A stretch of 64,000 bases of DNA, taken from Actinomycetes bacterium (lineage in GTDB: Bacteria; Actinomycetota; Actinomycetes; Propionibacteriales; Propionibacteriaceae). Made by a program: the position numbers and the translations under genes. Under the pieces are notes generated by a model. That model was not told the origin of the DNA. It did no database searches and saw only the letters and a program-made list of their open reading frames with translations. Position 1 is the first letter of the stretch. Each line of letters begins with the position of its first letter. The stretch spans positions 62,001-126,000 of the forward strand of contig JAEVYS010000120.1 in assembly GCA_023392635.1 (NCBI GenBank), written 5' to 3'. Shown here one piece after another: positions 52,735-61,021 of this stretch.

Positions 52735-53340
52735 TCAGCCGGCGGTCCTCGCCGGCAGGGTGCGGGGCAGCCACGACGGCCGCTGCGCCTCGTAGGCCGC
52801 GATCTCGTCCGCGTGCTGGAGCGTGAGGCCGATGTCGTCCAGGCCTTCGAGGAGGCGGTGGCGGGTGTAGTCGTCGATCTGGAAGGCGAACACCCGGTCC
52901 GACGCCTCCACGGTCCGGTGGCGCAGGTCGACGGTGAAGCTGATGCCGGGCTCGCTCTCCGCGATCTCCCACAGCGCCTCGACCACGTCCTGGTCGACGC
53001 TGGCGACCACCAGGCCGGCCTTGCCGGAGTTGCCGCGGAAGATGTCGCCGAACCGCGACCCGATGACCACCTTGAACCCGTAGTTCTGCAGAGCCCACAC
53101 GGCGTGCTCGCGCGAGGAACCGGTGCCGAAGTCGGGACCGGCGACGAGGATCGAACCCGACGCGTACGCCGGCTGGTTGAGCACGAAGTCGGGGTCGTTG
53201 CGCCACGCGGCGAACAGGCCGTCCTCGAACCCGGTGCGGGTGACCCGCTTGAGGTAGACCGCCGGGATGATCTGGTCGGTGTCGACGTTGCTGCGGCGCA
53301 ACGGGACCGCGACGCCGGTGTGGGAGCTGAACTTGTCCAT
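52735..53340 (-). CDS. leuD: 3-isopropylmalate dehydratase small subunit
   Basis: A 201-residue swivel subunit of isopropylmalate isomerase in leucine biosynthesis. NVDTDQIIPAVYLKRV near residue 17 and GPDFGTGSSREHAVWAL near 70 are the family signatures. ATG 53340 has AAGGAAG upstream and comes 10 nt after leuC. The complex with LeuC converts 2- to 3-isopropylmalate. Confidence 0.96.
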   Translation of the reverse strand: MDKFSSHTGVAVPLRRSNVDTDQIIPAVYLKRVTRTGFEDGLFAAWRNDPDFVLNQPAYASGSILVAGPDFGTGSSREHAVWALQNYGFKVVIGSRFGDIFRGNSGKAGLVVASVDQDVVEALWEIAESEPGISFTVDLRHRTVEASDRVFAFQIDDYTRHRLLEGLDDIGLTLQHADEIAAYEAQRPSWLPRTLPARTAG

Positions 53341-53350
53341 CGCTGCTTCC

Positions 53351-54748
53351 TTACAGGTCGGCCGGGGAGCTGAGGGTGCCACGCACGGCGGTCGCCGCCG
53401 CAACCGGAGGCGACACCAGGTGGGTGCGTCCGCCCTTGCCCTGGCGGCCCTCGAAGTTGCGGTTGGAGGTGGACGCGCTGCGCTCACCGGGGGCCAGCTG
53501 GTCGGGGTTCATGCCCAGGCACATCGAGCAGCCGGCCTCGCGCCACTCCGCGCCGGCGTCGGTGAACACCTTGTCCAGCCCCTCGGCCATGGCCTGCAGT
53601 CGAACCCTGGCCGAGCCGGGGACGACGAGCATCCGGACGCCCTCGGCGACCTTTCGCCCCTTGATCACGGACGCGGCCAGGCGCAGGTCCTCGATGCGGC
53701 CGTTGGTGCAGGAACCGAGGAAGACGGTGTCCACCCTGATGTCGCGCATCGGCGTGCCCGCCCGCAGGTCCATGTAGTCGAGTGCGCGCTCGGCTGCCGA
53801 GCGGTCCACCGGGTCGGCGAAGTCGGCCGGGTTCGGCACGGCCGCACCCAGCGGCACGCCCTGGCCCGGATTGGTGCCCCAGGTCACGAACGGGCTCAGT
53901 TGGGTGGCGTCGATGTCGACCTCGCGGTCGAAGGTGGCGTCCGGATCGGTGTAGAGGGTGCGCCAGTAGGCCACCGCAGCGTCCCAGTCCTCGCCCGAGG
54001 GCGCGTGCGGGCGTCCCTTCAGGTAGGCGAAGGTGGTCTCGTCCGGTGCCATCATCCCGGCCTTCGCGCCCCACTCGATGCTCATGTTGCAGATCGTCAT
54101 GCGCCCCTCCATGGAGAGGTTCTCGATCGTTGACCCGCGGTACTCCACGACGTAGCCCTGGCCACCGCCGGTGCCCACCTTCGCGATCAGCGCCAGCACG
54201 ATGTCCTTCGCGGTGACGCCCTCGGGCAGCGGGCCGTTGACGTTGACGGCCATGGTCTTCGGGCGCGCCTGCGTGAGCGTCTGGGTGGCGAGGACGTGCT
54301 CGACCTCGGAGGTGCCGATGCCGAAGGCGAGCGCGCCGAACGCGCCGTGCGTGGACGTGTGGGAGTCACCGCACACCACGGTGAGGCCGGGCTGGGTGAG
54401 GCCGAGCTGGGGACCGATGATGTGCACCACGCCCTGGTCCTTGTCACCCAGGCTGTGGATGCGCACGCCGAACTCCGCCGCGTTGGCGCGCAAGGTGTCC
54501 ACCTGCAGCTTCGACACCGGGTCGGCGATCGGCGCGAGGATGTTCAGGGTCGGCGTGTTGTGGTCCTCCGTGGCCATCGTGAGGTCGGTCCGACGCACGG
54601 ACCGGCCGGCCAGACGGAGCCCGTCGAACGCCTGTGGGCTGGTGACCTCGTGCACGAGGTGCAGGTCGATATAGAGCAGGTCAGGCTCGCCTTCGGCGGT
54701 GCGGACGACATGGTTGTCCCAGACCTTGTCGCTCAGGGTCTTGCCCAT
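53351..54748 (-). CDS. leuC: 3-isopropylmalate dehydratase large subunit
   Basis: A 465-residue aconitase-type subunit carrying the 4Fe-4S cluster: cluster cysteines lie in VFLGSCTNGRIEDL (about 345) and CSMCLGMNPD (about 405). VCGDSHTSTHGAFGALAFGIGTSEVEHVLATQ is read in parts and is diagnostic. ATG 54748 has GGGAGG 6 nt upstream. Divergent from the NdgR-like regulator, its known controller in Streptomyces; no T-box or leader-peptide attenuator is evident in the 89-bp gap. Confidence 0.96.
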   Translation of the reverse strand: MGKTLSDKVWDNHVVRTAEGEPDLLYIDLHLVHEVTSPQAFDGLRLAGRSVRRTDLTMATEDHNTPTLNILAPIADPVSKLQVDTLRANAAEFGVRIHSLGDKDQGVVHIIGPQLGLTQPGLTVVCGDSHTSTHGAFGALAFGIGTSEVEHVLATQTLTQARPKTMAVNVNGPLPEGVTAKDIVLALIAKVGTGGGQGYVVEYRGSTIENLSMEGRMTICNMSIEWGAKAGMMAPDETTFAYLKGRPHAPSGEDWDAAVAYWRTLYTDPDATFDREVDIDATQLSPFVTWGTNPGQGVPLGAAVPNPADFADPVDRSAAERALDYMDLRAGTPMRDIRVDTVFLGSCTNGRIEDLRLAASVIKGRKVAEGVRMLVVPGSARVRLQAMAEGLDKVFTDAGAEWREAGCSMCLGMNPDQLAPGERSASTSNRNFEGRQGKGGRTHLVSPPVAAATAVRGTLSSPADL

Positions 54749-54791
54749 CGGACCTCCCTCGATGCAGCTGTGGGCTTCAGGTAGCCAGATC

Positions 54792-54837
54792 ACACTAACA
54801 GCTTGCATATCATGATGCGAGACGGCAGTCTTATCCT
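54792..54837. promoter_or_regulatory. leuC / ndgR divergent promoter with 8-bp palindrome
   Basis: Toward ndgR, TTGCAT (54803-54808) and CAGTCT (54826-54831) are 17 nt apart, 6 nt before the ATG. Toward leuC, TAGTGT (54792-54797) is a possible -10. ATCATGAT (54809-54816), within GCATATCATGATGC, lies between them and is the candidate operator. Confidence 0.5.
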
Positions 54838-55563
54838 ATGGACAACTCAAGCGGCGTCGGCGTCCTCGACAAGGCGGCACTCGTACTCACCGCCCTCGAG
54901 CAAGGCCCGACCACCCTCGCCGGACTGGTCACCGCCACCGGTCTCGCGCGCCCGACCGCGCATCGCCTCGCCGTCGCGCTGGAACACCACCGGCTGGTCA
55001 GCCGCGACCTCCAGGGACGCTTCGTGCTCGGTCCGCGCCTGACCGAACTGGCCTCAGCTGCGGGCGAGGACCGCCTGCTGGCCACGGCCGGCCCGGTGCT
55101 CTCCCGACTGCGTGACATTACCGGAGAATCCGCCCAGTTGTTCCGGCGGCAGGGCGACATGCGGGTCTGCGCGGCCGCCGCCGAGCGCCCGTCCGGCCTC
55201 CGCGACACCATCCCGGTCGGCACCCAACTCACCATGGGCGCCGGCTCGGCGGCCCAGGTACTGCTGGCCTGGGAGGACCCCGAGCGCATCCAGCGCGGGC
55301 TCCAGAACTCGTCCTTCTCCGCCGTGGCCCTCGCCACCGTCCGGCGTCGCGGCTGGGCGCAGTCGGTGGCCGAACGCGAGCCGGGCGTGGCGTCGGTGTC
55401 TGCCCCCGTCCGCTCCCCCAGCGGCAAGGTCATCGCCGCGGTCAGCGTCTCCGGCCCGATCGAGCGGCTGTCCCGCCAGCCGGGGCGCCTGCACGCCCCC
55501 GCGGTGATCGCCGCGGCCGAGCGTCTCAGTGAGGTGCTGCGCCGCAACGGCGGCGAGGGCTGA
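54838..55563 (+). CDS. ndgR: IclR-family regulator of leucine genes (NdgR/AreB/LtbR type)
   Basis: A 241-residue regulator: winged HTH (about 8-70; LAGLVTATGLARPTAHRLAVAL read in parts) and an IclR effector domain (about 85-230). The N-terminus DNSSGVGVLDKAALVL is almost invariant in actinobacterial NdgR proteins, which control leuCD and other amino-acid genes, fitting the divergent leuC. Probably leaderless. Confidence 0.92.
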   Translation: MDNSSGVGVLDKAALVLTALEQGPTTLAGLVTATGLARPTAHRLAVALEHHRLVSRDLQGRFVLGPRLTELASAAGEDRLLATAGPVLSRLRDITGESAQLFRRQGDMRVCAAAAERPSGLRDTIPVGTQLTMGAGSAAQVLLAWEDPERIQRGLQNSSFSAVALATVRRRGWAQSVAEREPGVASVSAPVRSPSGKVIAAVSVSGPIERLSRQPGRLHAPAVIAAAERLSEVLRRNGGEG

Positions 55564-55571
55564 CCGAACCT

Positions 55572-55604
55572 GGACCAGATTGGGAACCGTCCCCAATTCG
55601 GTCC
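55572..55604. terminator. Hairpin between ndgR and DUF6458 gene
   Basis: GGACCAGATTGGG pairs with CCCAATTCGGTCC (11 of 13) around a 7-nt loop between convergent genes. Confidence 0.6.
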
Positions 55605-55614
55605 GGCGGCGGGA

Positions 55615-55827
55615 TCAGATGTCGTCGGAGCGGTGCTCCACGACGTGGGTGCGGCGGGTGGCCTGGGCGTTGGTCACCAGGCCGAGGATGACGGCGAGCA
55701 GGCCTGCGCCCATGCAGATCCAGCCGACGAGGACGAGGTTGACGCCGGGGATCGCGTCGCGCACGGCGAAGCCGAGAATGGCGCCGATCACCAGCAGGGC
55801 GATACCGGTTCCGGTGGTGGTGGACAA
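55615..55827 (-). CDS. DUF6458 small membrane protein
   Basis: A 70-residue protein with two membrane helices (about 6-24 and 31-53) and the pattern GTGIALLVIGAILGFAVRD ... VNLVLVGWICMGAGLLAVI of a common actinobacterial family of unknown function; the short tail is charged (RRTHVVEHRSDD). The start is TTG 55827, supported by GAAGGAG 6 nt upstream; no ATG or GTG fits. It follows the DUF2332 gene by 62 bp. Confidence 0.8.
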   Translation of the reverse strand: MSTTTGTGIALLVIGAILGFAVRDAIPGVNLVLVGWICMGAGLLAVILGLVTNAQATRRTHVVEHRSDDI

Positions 55828-55889
55828 GGCAGCTCCTTCGCTCGAGGTCGTTTTCCGGTACCCCTTCGCCCCGGGTGTGAAACGAACTC

Positions 55890-56942
55890 CTACAGCCACC
55901 GCAGCCAGTAGCCATGCGGGTGGCAGCGCGCGAGCAACCGGTCGGTCCGGACGCCGTCGCGCCAGGTGCTCAGCCCGAGCAGGGTGCCGGGATCGTTGGC
56001 CAGGGCCGCTTCCACGGGTAGCGCAGAGACCAGGTTCGGCGCCTCCACCCACACCCAGGAGATCCGGTGCGTGGCGCCCCAGCCGTCGAGCACGGCGACG
56101 AAGTCGGCCTGACTCGCGGCCGGGAGGTAGGAGAGAACCCAGGACGTGGCCACCACCGGATGATCGGTGGCCAGGGCACGCAGCGCGGCCTCGAGACCGT
56201 CCACCGCGTCACCGCGCCGCACCTCGACCGGGTGGGCGGCGTGAAGGGCGACCGCACGGCGTAGCCTCTCGAACCGGTCGGCCTGATCTGGCCACACGCA
56301 GGCCTCCACCCAACGCGTCGCGTCGGCGTCCGCGAGGTCGACCGGCGTCGTGTCCAGCCCGAGGCGCGCGCCGAGCGCCGGCATCCGGTCGGCCAGACCG
56401 TGCCCGCCGGTCCCGCCCGGACGGCGTCCACGCACCTCACAGTCGATGAGCACGGTGGACTCGCCCAGCCGGTTGCCGGCACCGTCGGCGTACGCGAACC
56501 GGTCAAGCAGCAGGTTGAGCCCTGCGCTGGCACCGACGTCGAGCAGTCCGACCGGCCCCGGCTCCAGTTGCCCGAGCCCGGCCAGCAGCAGGGCGGAGCG
56601 CCCCACCTCGTTGGTCTGCGGCAGCCGGGTGGCGATCAGGTGCCGGAGGTCGCCCGCGTGCGCGGCGCAGAAGTCGAGGAACGCCGGCAGCGGGTCGCCG
56701 TCGTCGGTGCCGCCGAGGTTGGGGTAGAACCGGGCCAGTGGCACCTGCGGATCAGCAAGCAGCAGGTAGTGGACCGCACCGAACAGCATCACGGGCATGC
56801 GGGCCTGCGCCGGCGCGTCGGTGTAGAGCTCGTCGAGCAGCGGCAGGCCGGCCAACCCGGCGCTCAACCGGGAATAGAGGGGCGCCCGGCGGCGAGTAGT
56901 GCCGGCGAAGGCGAGGAAGTGCGGCGTCAGGTCGGAGGCCAT
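55890..56942 (-). CDS. DUF2332 domain protein
   Basis: A 350-residue actinobacterial protein of unknown function. LLDVGASAGLNLLLDRF (about residue 130) resembles the nucleotide-binding loop of a SAM-dependent methyltransferase, and ATSWVLSYLP may be a later strand, so a methyltransferase-like fold is plausible. ATG 56942 overlaps the lrp stop by 1 nt (TGATG); GTG 56945 is an alternative. The arrangement shows coupled translation with lrp. Confidence 0.85.
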   Translation of the reverse strand: MASDLTPHFLAFAGTTRRRAPLYSRLSAGLAGLPLLDELYTDAPAQARMPVMLFGAVHYLLLADPQVPLARFYPNLGGTDDGDPLPAFLDFCAAHAGDLRHLIATRLPQTNEVGRSALLLAGLGQLEPGPVGLLDVGASAGLNLLLDRFAYADGAGNRLGESTVLIDCEVRGRRPGGTGGHGLADRMPALGARLGLDTTPVDLADADATRWVEACVWPDQADRFERLRRAVALHAAHPVEVRRGDAVDGLEAALRALATDHPVVATSWVLSYLPAASQADFVAVLDGWGATHRISWVWVEAPNLVSALPVEAALANDPGTLLGLSTWRDGVRTDRLLARCHPHGYWLRWL

Positions 56943-57430
56943 CACCGCTCCGATTGCCCGGCAGCGGCCTGGAGCAGCGAGCGGATCCGCGTGGGCAGCA
57001 GCTCGGCGAGCGAGATCGCCGTGCTGCTGCGCTGCACCCCTGGAATGGTCAGCATGGCGTTGGTGACCCGGTACAGGTCCGCAGTGTCGCGGGCGACCAC
57101 CTTCACCAGCATGTCGGCGTCACCGGTCGTGGAGTGGATCTCGATCACCTCGGGAAGGGCGATGAGCCCCGCAGCGGCCTCGTCCCCGCTGGACTGGCTG
57201 ATCTCCAGCGAGACGAACGCCACCAACGGGTAGCCCAGGGCGGCGGGACGGACCCGCTGGCCGAAGTCGCGCAGCACCGACGCCCGGGAGAGGCGGCGCA
57301 GCCGTGCCTGCACGGTGTTGCGAGCCACGCCGAGGGCGCGGGCGATGGCGAGGACGGTGGCGTCGGGGTCGTCGTCGAGCGCCAGGAGGATCCGGGCGTC
57401 CAAGGGGTCGATGGCACTCATGTTGAGCAT
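56942..57430 (-). CDS. Lrp/AsnC-family transcriptional regulator
   Basis: A 162-residue feast/famine regulator: HTH (LARALGVARNTVQARLRRL read in parts, about 25-45) and a RAM ligand-binding domain (about 75-150; STTGDADMLVKVVARD). Start is ATG 57430 (8 nt from GATATT at 57439-57444); ATG 57421, three codons later, is an equal alternative. Divergent from the aromatic aminotransferase gene 113 bp away, its probable target. Confidence 0.9.
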   Translation of the reverse strand: MLNMSAIDPLDARILLALDDDPDATVLAIARALGVARNTVQARLRRLSRASVLRDFGQRVRPAALGYPLVAFVSLEISQSSGDEAAAGLIALPEVIEIHSTTGDADMLVKVVARDTADLYRVTNAMLTIPGVQRSSTAISLAELLPTRIRSLLQAAAGQSER

Positions 57431-57438
57431 TCTGCTCT

Positions 57439-57444
57439 GAATAT
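57439..57444 (-). promoter_or_regulatory. -10 element GATATT before lrp-type gene
   Basis: GATATT 8 nt upstream of ATG 57430. Confidence 0.4.
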
Positions 57445-57543
57445 CGTCTCTTGCGGAAGCACAATGCGCACGTCGATCATCCCTGGTTGCGCAGGACGTT
57501 GGCCACCCTCCACCATGGGCCACGACACGAGAGGCACGGCCAC

Positions 57544-58617
57544 ATGAACTCCACACCGCTCCCCCGCCTGCGGGCCGCCGTCGCCGGCCTGCCCCCTTAC
57601 GTCGCAGGGCGCAAGGCGATCGGCGAGAACGTCGCGGCGCTGGCGTCGAACGAGAGCCACTTCCCCCCTCTCCCGGCGGCGCTGGAAGCGATCGCCGTCG
57701 CGGCTGGAAGGGTCAACCGTTACCCCGACATGGCCACGAGCGCCCTGCGACGGCGGATCGCCGAACGCAACGGTGTCGAGGTCGAGGATGTCGCGGTCGG
57801 GCCCGGCAGCGTGGGAGTGCTCTCGCAGCTGGTCGCCGCGCTGTGCGATGCCGGCGACGAGGTCGTCTTCGCGTGGCGTTCGTTCGAGGCCTATCCGATC
57901 CTGTGCCAGATCGCGGGTGCGCACGCCGTCCGCGTCCCGCTGACCGCCGACGACCGGCACGACCTGGCCGCGATGGCGGCAGCGGTCACCGCGCGCACCC
58001 GGGTCGTGTTGCTGTGTTCGCCGAACAACCCGACCGGTACCGCTCTGAGCGTGGACGAGCTCGAGGCGTTCCTGGAGAAGGTCCCCACGAGCGTGCTGGT
58101 GGTGGTGGACGAGGCGTACCGGGAGTTCATGAACCCCTGCCCCGACACGCTCGCCGTCTACCGGAGGCATTCCAACGTCTGCCTGCTGCGGACCTTCTCC
58201 AAGGCCCACGGTCTCGCCGGCTTGCGGGTGGGGTACGCGATCGCGCCCCCGGAGATCGCCGAGGGGCTGCGTCGCACGCAGATCCCGTTCTCCGTCAGCA
58301 GCGTGGCCGAGGCGGCCGCCATCGCTGCGCTGGAGGCCGAGGACGAGGTGGCGGCCAGGGTGGCGACCGTGATCGGGGAGCGACCCAGGGTCGAGGCGGC
58401 GGCACGCGAGCGGGGCTGGGCGGTGCCCGAGGGCTCAGCGAACTTCATCTGGCTGCGTACCGCGGACGCCGAGCGCGAAAGGCTGGTGGCCGCCTTCGAG
58501 GACGCCGGGATCATGGTGCGGGGCTACCCCGGTGACGGTGTCCGGGTGACCCTCGCCGATCCGGCCAGCAACGACCGGGTACTGCAGGTCCTTGCCGGGT
58601 TCGAGCGGCGGCCATGA
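57544..58617 (+). CDS. pat: Aromatic amino-acid / histidinol-phosphate-type aminotransferase
   Basis: A 357-residue PLP fold-type I enzyme closest in pattern to actinobacterial Pat (aromatic aminotransferase, HisC relative). ASNES near residue 31, NRYPDMA, CSPNNPTGT, VDEAYREF and the PLP lysine in TFSKAHGLAGLRVGY (about 220) are seen. ATG 57544 follows GAGAGG. Its stop overlaps the YitT gene start (ATGA). Whether it serves phenylalanine/tyrosine synthesis or degradation is open; the divergent Lrp regulator suggests amino-acid control. Confidence 0.88.
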   Translation: MNSTPLPRLRAAVAGLPPYVAGRKAIGENVAALASNESHFPPLPAALEAIAVAAGRVNRYPDMATSALRRRIAERNGVEVEDVAVGPGSVGVLSQLVAALCDAGDEVVFAWRSFEAYPILCQIAGAHAVRVPLTADDRHDLAAMAAAVTARTRVVLLCSPNNPTGTALSVDELEAFLEKVPTSVLVVVDEAYREFMNPCPDTLAVYRRHSNVCLLRTFSKAHGLAGLRVGYAIAPPEIAEGLRRTQIPFSVSSVAEAAAIAALEAEDEVAARVATVIGERPRVEAAARERGWAVPEGSANFIWLRTADAERERLVAAFEDAGIMVRGYPGDGVRVTLADPASNDRVLQVLAGFERRP

Positions 58618-59243
58618 GCGCCCGCCCCATCGACCCGTTGCTGCCCACGGCCCTGCGGCACAGCGTGGTCGAGGATGTCTTCGGCCTGGCCACGGGCACC
58701 TTCGTGGCCTCCCTCGGCCTCTACCTGTTGAAGACGGCGCACGCGGTCACGGGCGGCACCGCAGGCCTGTCACTGCTGCTGAGCTACACCACCGGCTGGT
58801 CGTTCGGAGTGTTGTTCTTCCTCGTCAACCTGCCGTTCTTCGTGCTCGCGATCCGGGCCAAGGGCTGGGACTTCTCGCTGCGCACCCTTGCCTCCATCGC
58901 GCTGGTCTCCGGCTTCGCCTCTGTCCACCCGCTGATGGTCCCCCGGGTCGAGCTGAACCCGGTGTACGCGACCCTGGTCGGCAACCTGCTCGCCGGCGTC
59001 GGCATGCTGATGGTGTTCCGCCACCGCTCCAGCCTCGGCGGGTTGAACACGCTCGCCCTGATCCTGCAGGAGCGTGTCGGCTGGCGGGCCGGCTACGTCC
59101 AGCTCGCCATGGACGTCGCAGTGATCCTCGCCTCCGTTCCGGTGGTCCCGCTCGGCATCGTCCTGCTCTCGGCCGCCGGCGCGGTGGTCCTCAACATCGT
59201 GCTCGCCCTCAACCACCGTCCCGGGCGCTACCTCGGCCACTGA
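58614..59243 (+). CDS. YitT/YczE-family membrane protein
   Basis: A 209-residue protein with five membrane helices. HAVTGGTAGLSLLLSYTTGWSFG near residue 43 (read in parts) is the G-G-x-x-G-l-s motif of YitT-type proteins. Function unknown; some relatives are suspected exporters. Translational coupling to the aminotransferase (ATGA) suggests transport of an amino or keto acid, which is inference. Confidence 0.8.
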   Translation: MSARPIDPLLPTALRHSVVEDVFGLATGTFVASLGLYLLKTAHAVTGGTAGLSLLLSYTTGWSFGVLFFLVNLPFFVLAIRAKGWDFSLRTLASIALVSGFASVHPLMVPRVELNPVYATLVGNLLAGVGMLMVFRHRSSLGGLNTLALILQERVGWRAGYVQLAMDVAVILASVPVVPLGIVLLSAAGAVVLNIVLALNHRPGRYLGH

Positions 59244-59304
59244 GGGGCCGACCTCGTCGCCGGGCGGGGGCGTTCCCCACTGGCCGACCGGCAGGCGCGG
59301 TTCA

Positions 59305-59310
59305 TAGACT
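59305..59310 (+). promoter_or_regulatory. -10 element TAGACT, leaderless start of MBL-like gene
   Basis: TAGACT ends 6 nt before ATG 59317. Confidence 0.55.
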
Positions 59311-59316
59311 CCGGAG

Positions 59317-60132
59317 ATGGAGACCTGGCGCAGTTGTGCCACGTGTGGCGTCGAGAACGACCTGGACACCGACCTGTGCGCCATCTGCGCCGACGAGCGC
59401 CAGTACCTGCCGCCGGGCGGGCAACGCTGGACGACGTCCGCTGAACGCAGGGCCGAAGGCTGCCACCTCGAGGTCCTCGAACTCGAACCCGACCTGTACG
59501 GGGTGACCGCCGTCCCGAAGGCCGACATCGGCCAGACCGCACTGCTCGTGCGCACGCCCGGCGGCAACCTGTTGTGGGACGTGCCCGGCTACCTCGACGA
59601 GGCAGGGGTCGCCACCATCCGCGATCTCGGCGGCGTGGCGGCGATCATGGCGAGCCACCCCCACATGTACGGGGCCCAGCGCGAATGGGCCCGTGCGTTC
59701 GGCGCCCCGGTGTGGGTCAGCGCCAAGGACCGTGCCTGGGTGCGCAGGGAGGGGCCGGAGCTCCGTTCCTGGAACGAGCCGTTCGAGGTGCTGCCGGGGA
59801 TCTCTGCGAGCCAGCCGGGCGGCCACTTCCCCGGCAGCGCAGTGGCGGTCTGGTCGGCCGGCGCCGGGGGTCGGGGGGTGCTGCTCAGCGGTGACACCAT
59901 CGCTGCCGTGCCCGCCGAGGGCTGGGTCACCTTCCTGCGCTCCTACCCGAACCAGATCCCGCTGTCGGCGGCCGTTGTGGCGCGCGTCAGCGCAGCCGTC
60001 GGCGAGCTGGCGTTCGATCGTCTCTACGACAACTTCAACAGGGTGGTGCGGACCGACGCCCGGGCCGCCGTGGCCCGCTCCGCAGAGCGCTACATCAGCT
60101 GGGTGCGCGGCGACCACGACGCCGACACCTGA
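59317..60132 (+). CDS. Metallo-beta-lactamase-fold protein with N-terminal zinc ribbon, degenerate active site
   Basis: A 271-residue protein. A small ribbon (CATC ... CAIC, residues 7-10 and 21-24) precedes an MBL-like domain: TALLVRTPGGNLLWDVPGYLD, then SHPHMYGA where the family has H-x-H-x-D-H, a possible third ligand in GGHFPGS, and LLSGDT. The Asp-His of the first motif is replaced by Met-Tyr, so metal binding is altered and catalysis uncertain. Start ATG 59317 is backed by the leaderless -10. Convergent with the sugar block. Confidence 0.75.
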   Translation: METWRSCATCGVENDLDTDLCAICADERQYLPPGGQRWTTSAERRAEGCHLEVLELEPDLYGVTAVPKADIGQTALLVRTPGGNLLWDVPGYLDEAGVATIRDLGGVAAIMASHPHMYGAQREWARAFGAPVWVSAKDRAWVRREGPELRSWNEPFEVLPGISASQPGGHFPGSAVAVWSAGAGGRGVLLSGDTIAAVPAEGWVTFLRSYPNQIPLSAAVVARVSAAVGELAFDRLYDNFNRVVRTDARAAVARSAERYISWVRGDHDADT

Positions 60133-60171
60133 GGTCGGCATCCCGGGCCGGCGACCCGGATGGGCCCCGGG

Positions 60172-61020
60172 TCAGTATCCCAGTGAGCGCAGGTGGGCCC
60201 GGGAGTCGGCGAGGCAGTCCCAGGGATCCCGCCCGTAGAGATCGTCCTGCTCGACGAGCAGGTACTCCGCGCCGCTGGCGATCGCCTGGGGAATGACCTT
60301 CGCGAAGTCGATGGTTCCGGCACCCACCTCGGCGAACTGGACGAGCCCGGTGAACGCCTGCATGAAGCCGGCGAAATCACCCGCCTCGAGCAGCGCCAGC
60401 CCCGACGGGGGCAGCGTCGCCACCCGGTAGTCCTTGAGGTGGACCAGTTCGACCACCCCGGCGAACTCGGCGAGCACGTCCACAGGATTGCGCCCGCCGC
60501 GCTGCACCCAGTGCACGTCGATCTCGAAGTGCAGGGACGGCGACACGCGCCGCACGATGTCGAACAGCGTCTCCCCGTCGTGCTTGGAGAAGTCGACGTG
60601 GTGGTTGTGGTACGCCAGGGTGATCCCCTCGCCGGCGAGCCGACGAGCGGCGGACTCCGCGTCCTCGGCGAACGCGATGACCGCGTCCCGGCTGACCATC
60701 GCGTCGAAGGGCATCATCCCGATCCGCAGGTAGCGGCAGTCGAGCCGGCGGCAGTCCGCGACGACCTTCGAGAAGTCGCTGTCGAGGGCGTCGCCGGTGG
60801 TGGTCGGACCCTTCTTCAGGCCCACGGAGAGCGCGGCGACCGCCAGTCCGTACTCGCCACGAGCCGCGTCCAGCGCAGCGACGTTCGCGGCGTCGGTCGG
60901 CACCTGGGAGACCTCCACGCAGGTGTAGCCGAGGTCGGCGACCTTCGCCAGCACCGGCCGCATGCCCTCCGTGGCGATCCTGTCCTTCAGCATCATCAGC
61001 TGCACGCCGATCTGCGCCAT
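60172..61020 (-). CDS. Sugar phosphate isomerase/epimerase family TIM-barrel protein
   Basis: A 282-residue AP-endonuclease-2-like TIM barrel (IolE/xylose-isomerase-like). Metal-site candidates are His/Glu/Asp in YHNHHVDF (about 140), FEIDVHWV (about 170) and HLKDYR (about 200), with VEQDDLYG near the end. Members isomerise or epimerise sugars, or act as lyases on keto-glycosides. ATG 61020 has GGGAGGAG upstream and follows the oxidoreductase by 1 nt. A 7-bp hairpin (60153-60173) overlaps its stop codon. Confidence 0.9.
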   Translation of the reverse strand: MAQIGVQLMMLKDRIATEGMRPVLAKVADLGYTCVEVSQVPTDAANVAALDAARGEYGLAVAALSVGLKKGPTTTGDALDSDFSKVVADCRRLDCRYLRIGMMPFDAMVSRDAVIAFAEDAESAARRLAGEGITLAYHNHHVDFSKHDGETLFDIVRRVSPSLHFEIDVHWVQRGGRNPVDVLAEFAGVVELVHLKDYRVATLPPSGLALLEAGDFAGFMQAFTGLVQFAEVGAGTIDFAKVIPQAIASGAEYLLVEQDDLYGRDPWDCLADSRAHLRSLGY

Positions 61021-61021
61021 G

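Noticed and set aside
54749..54837. T-box or leucine attenuator before leuC
   Set aside because: The gap is short, has no T-box sequence and no Leu-rich leader ORF.
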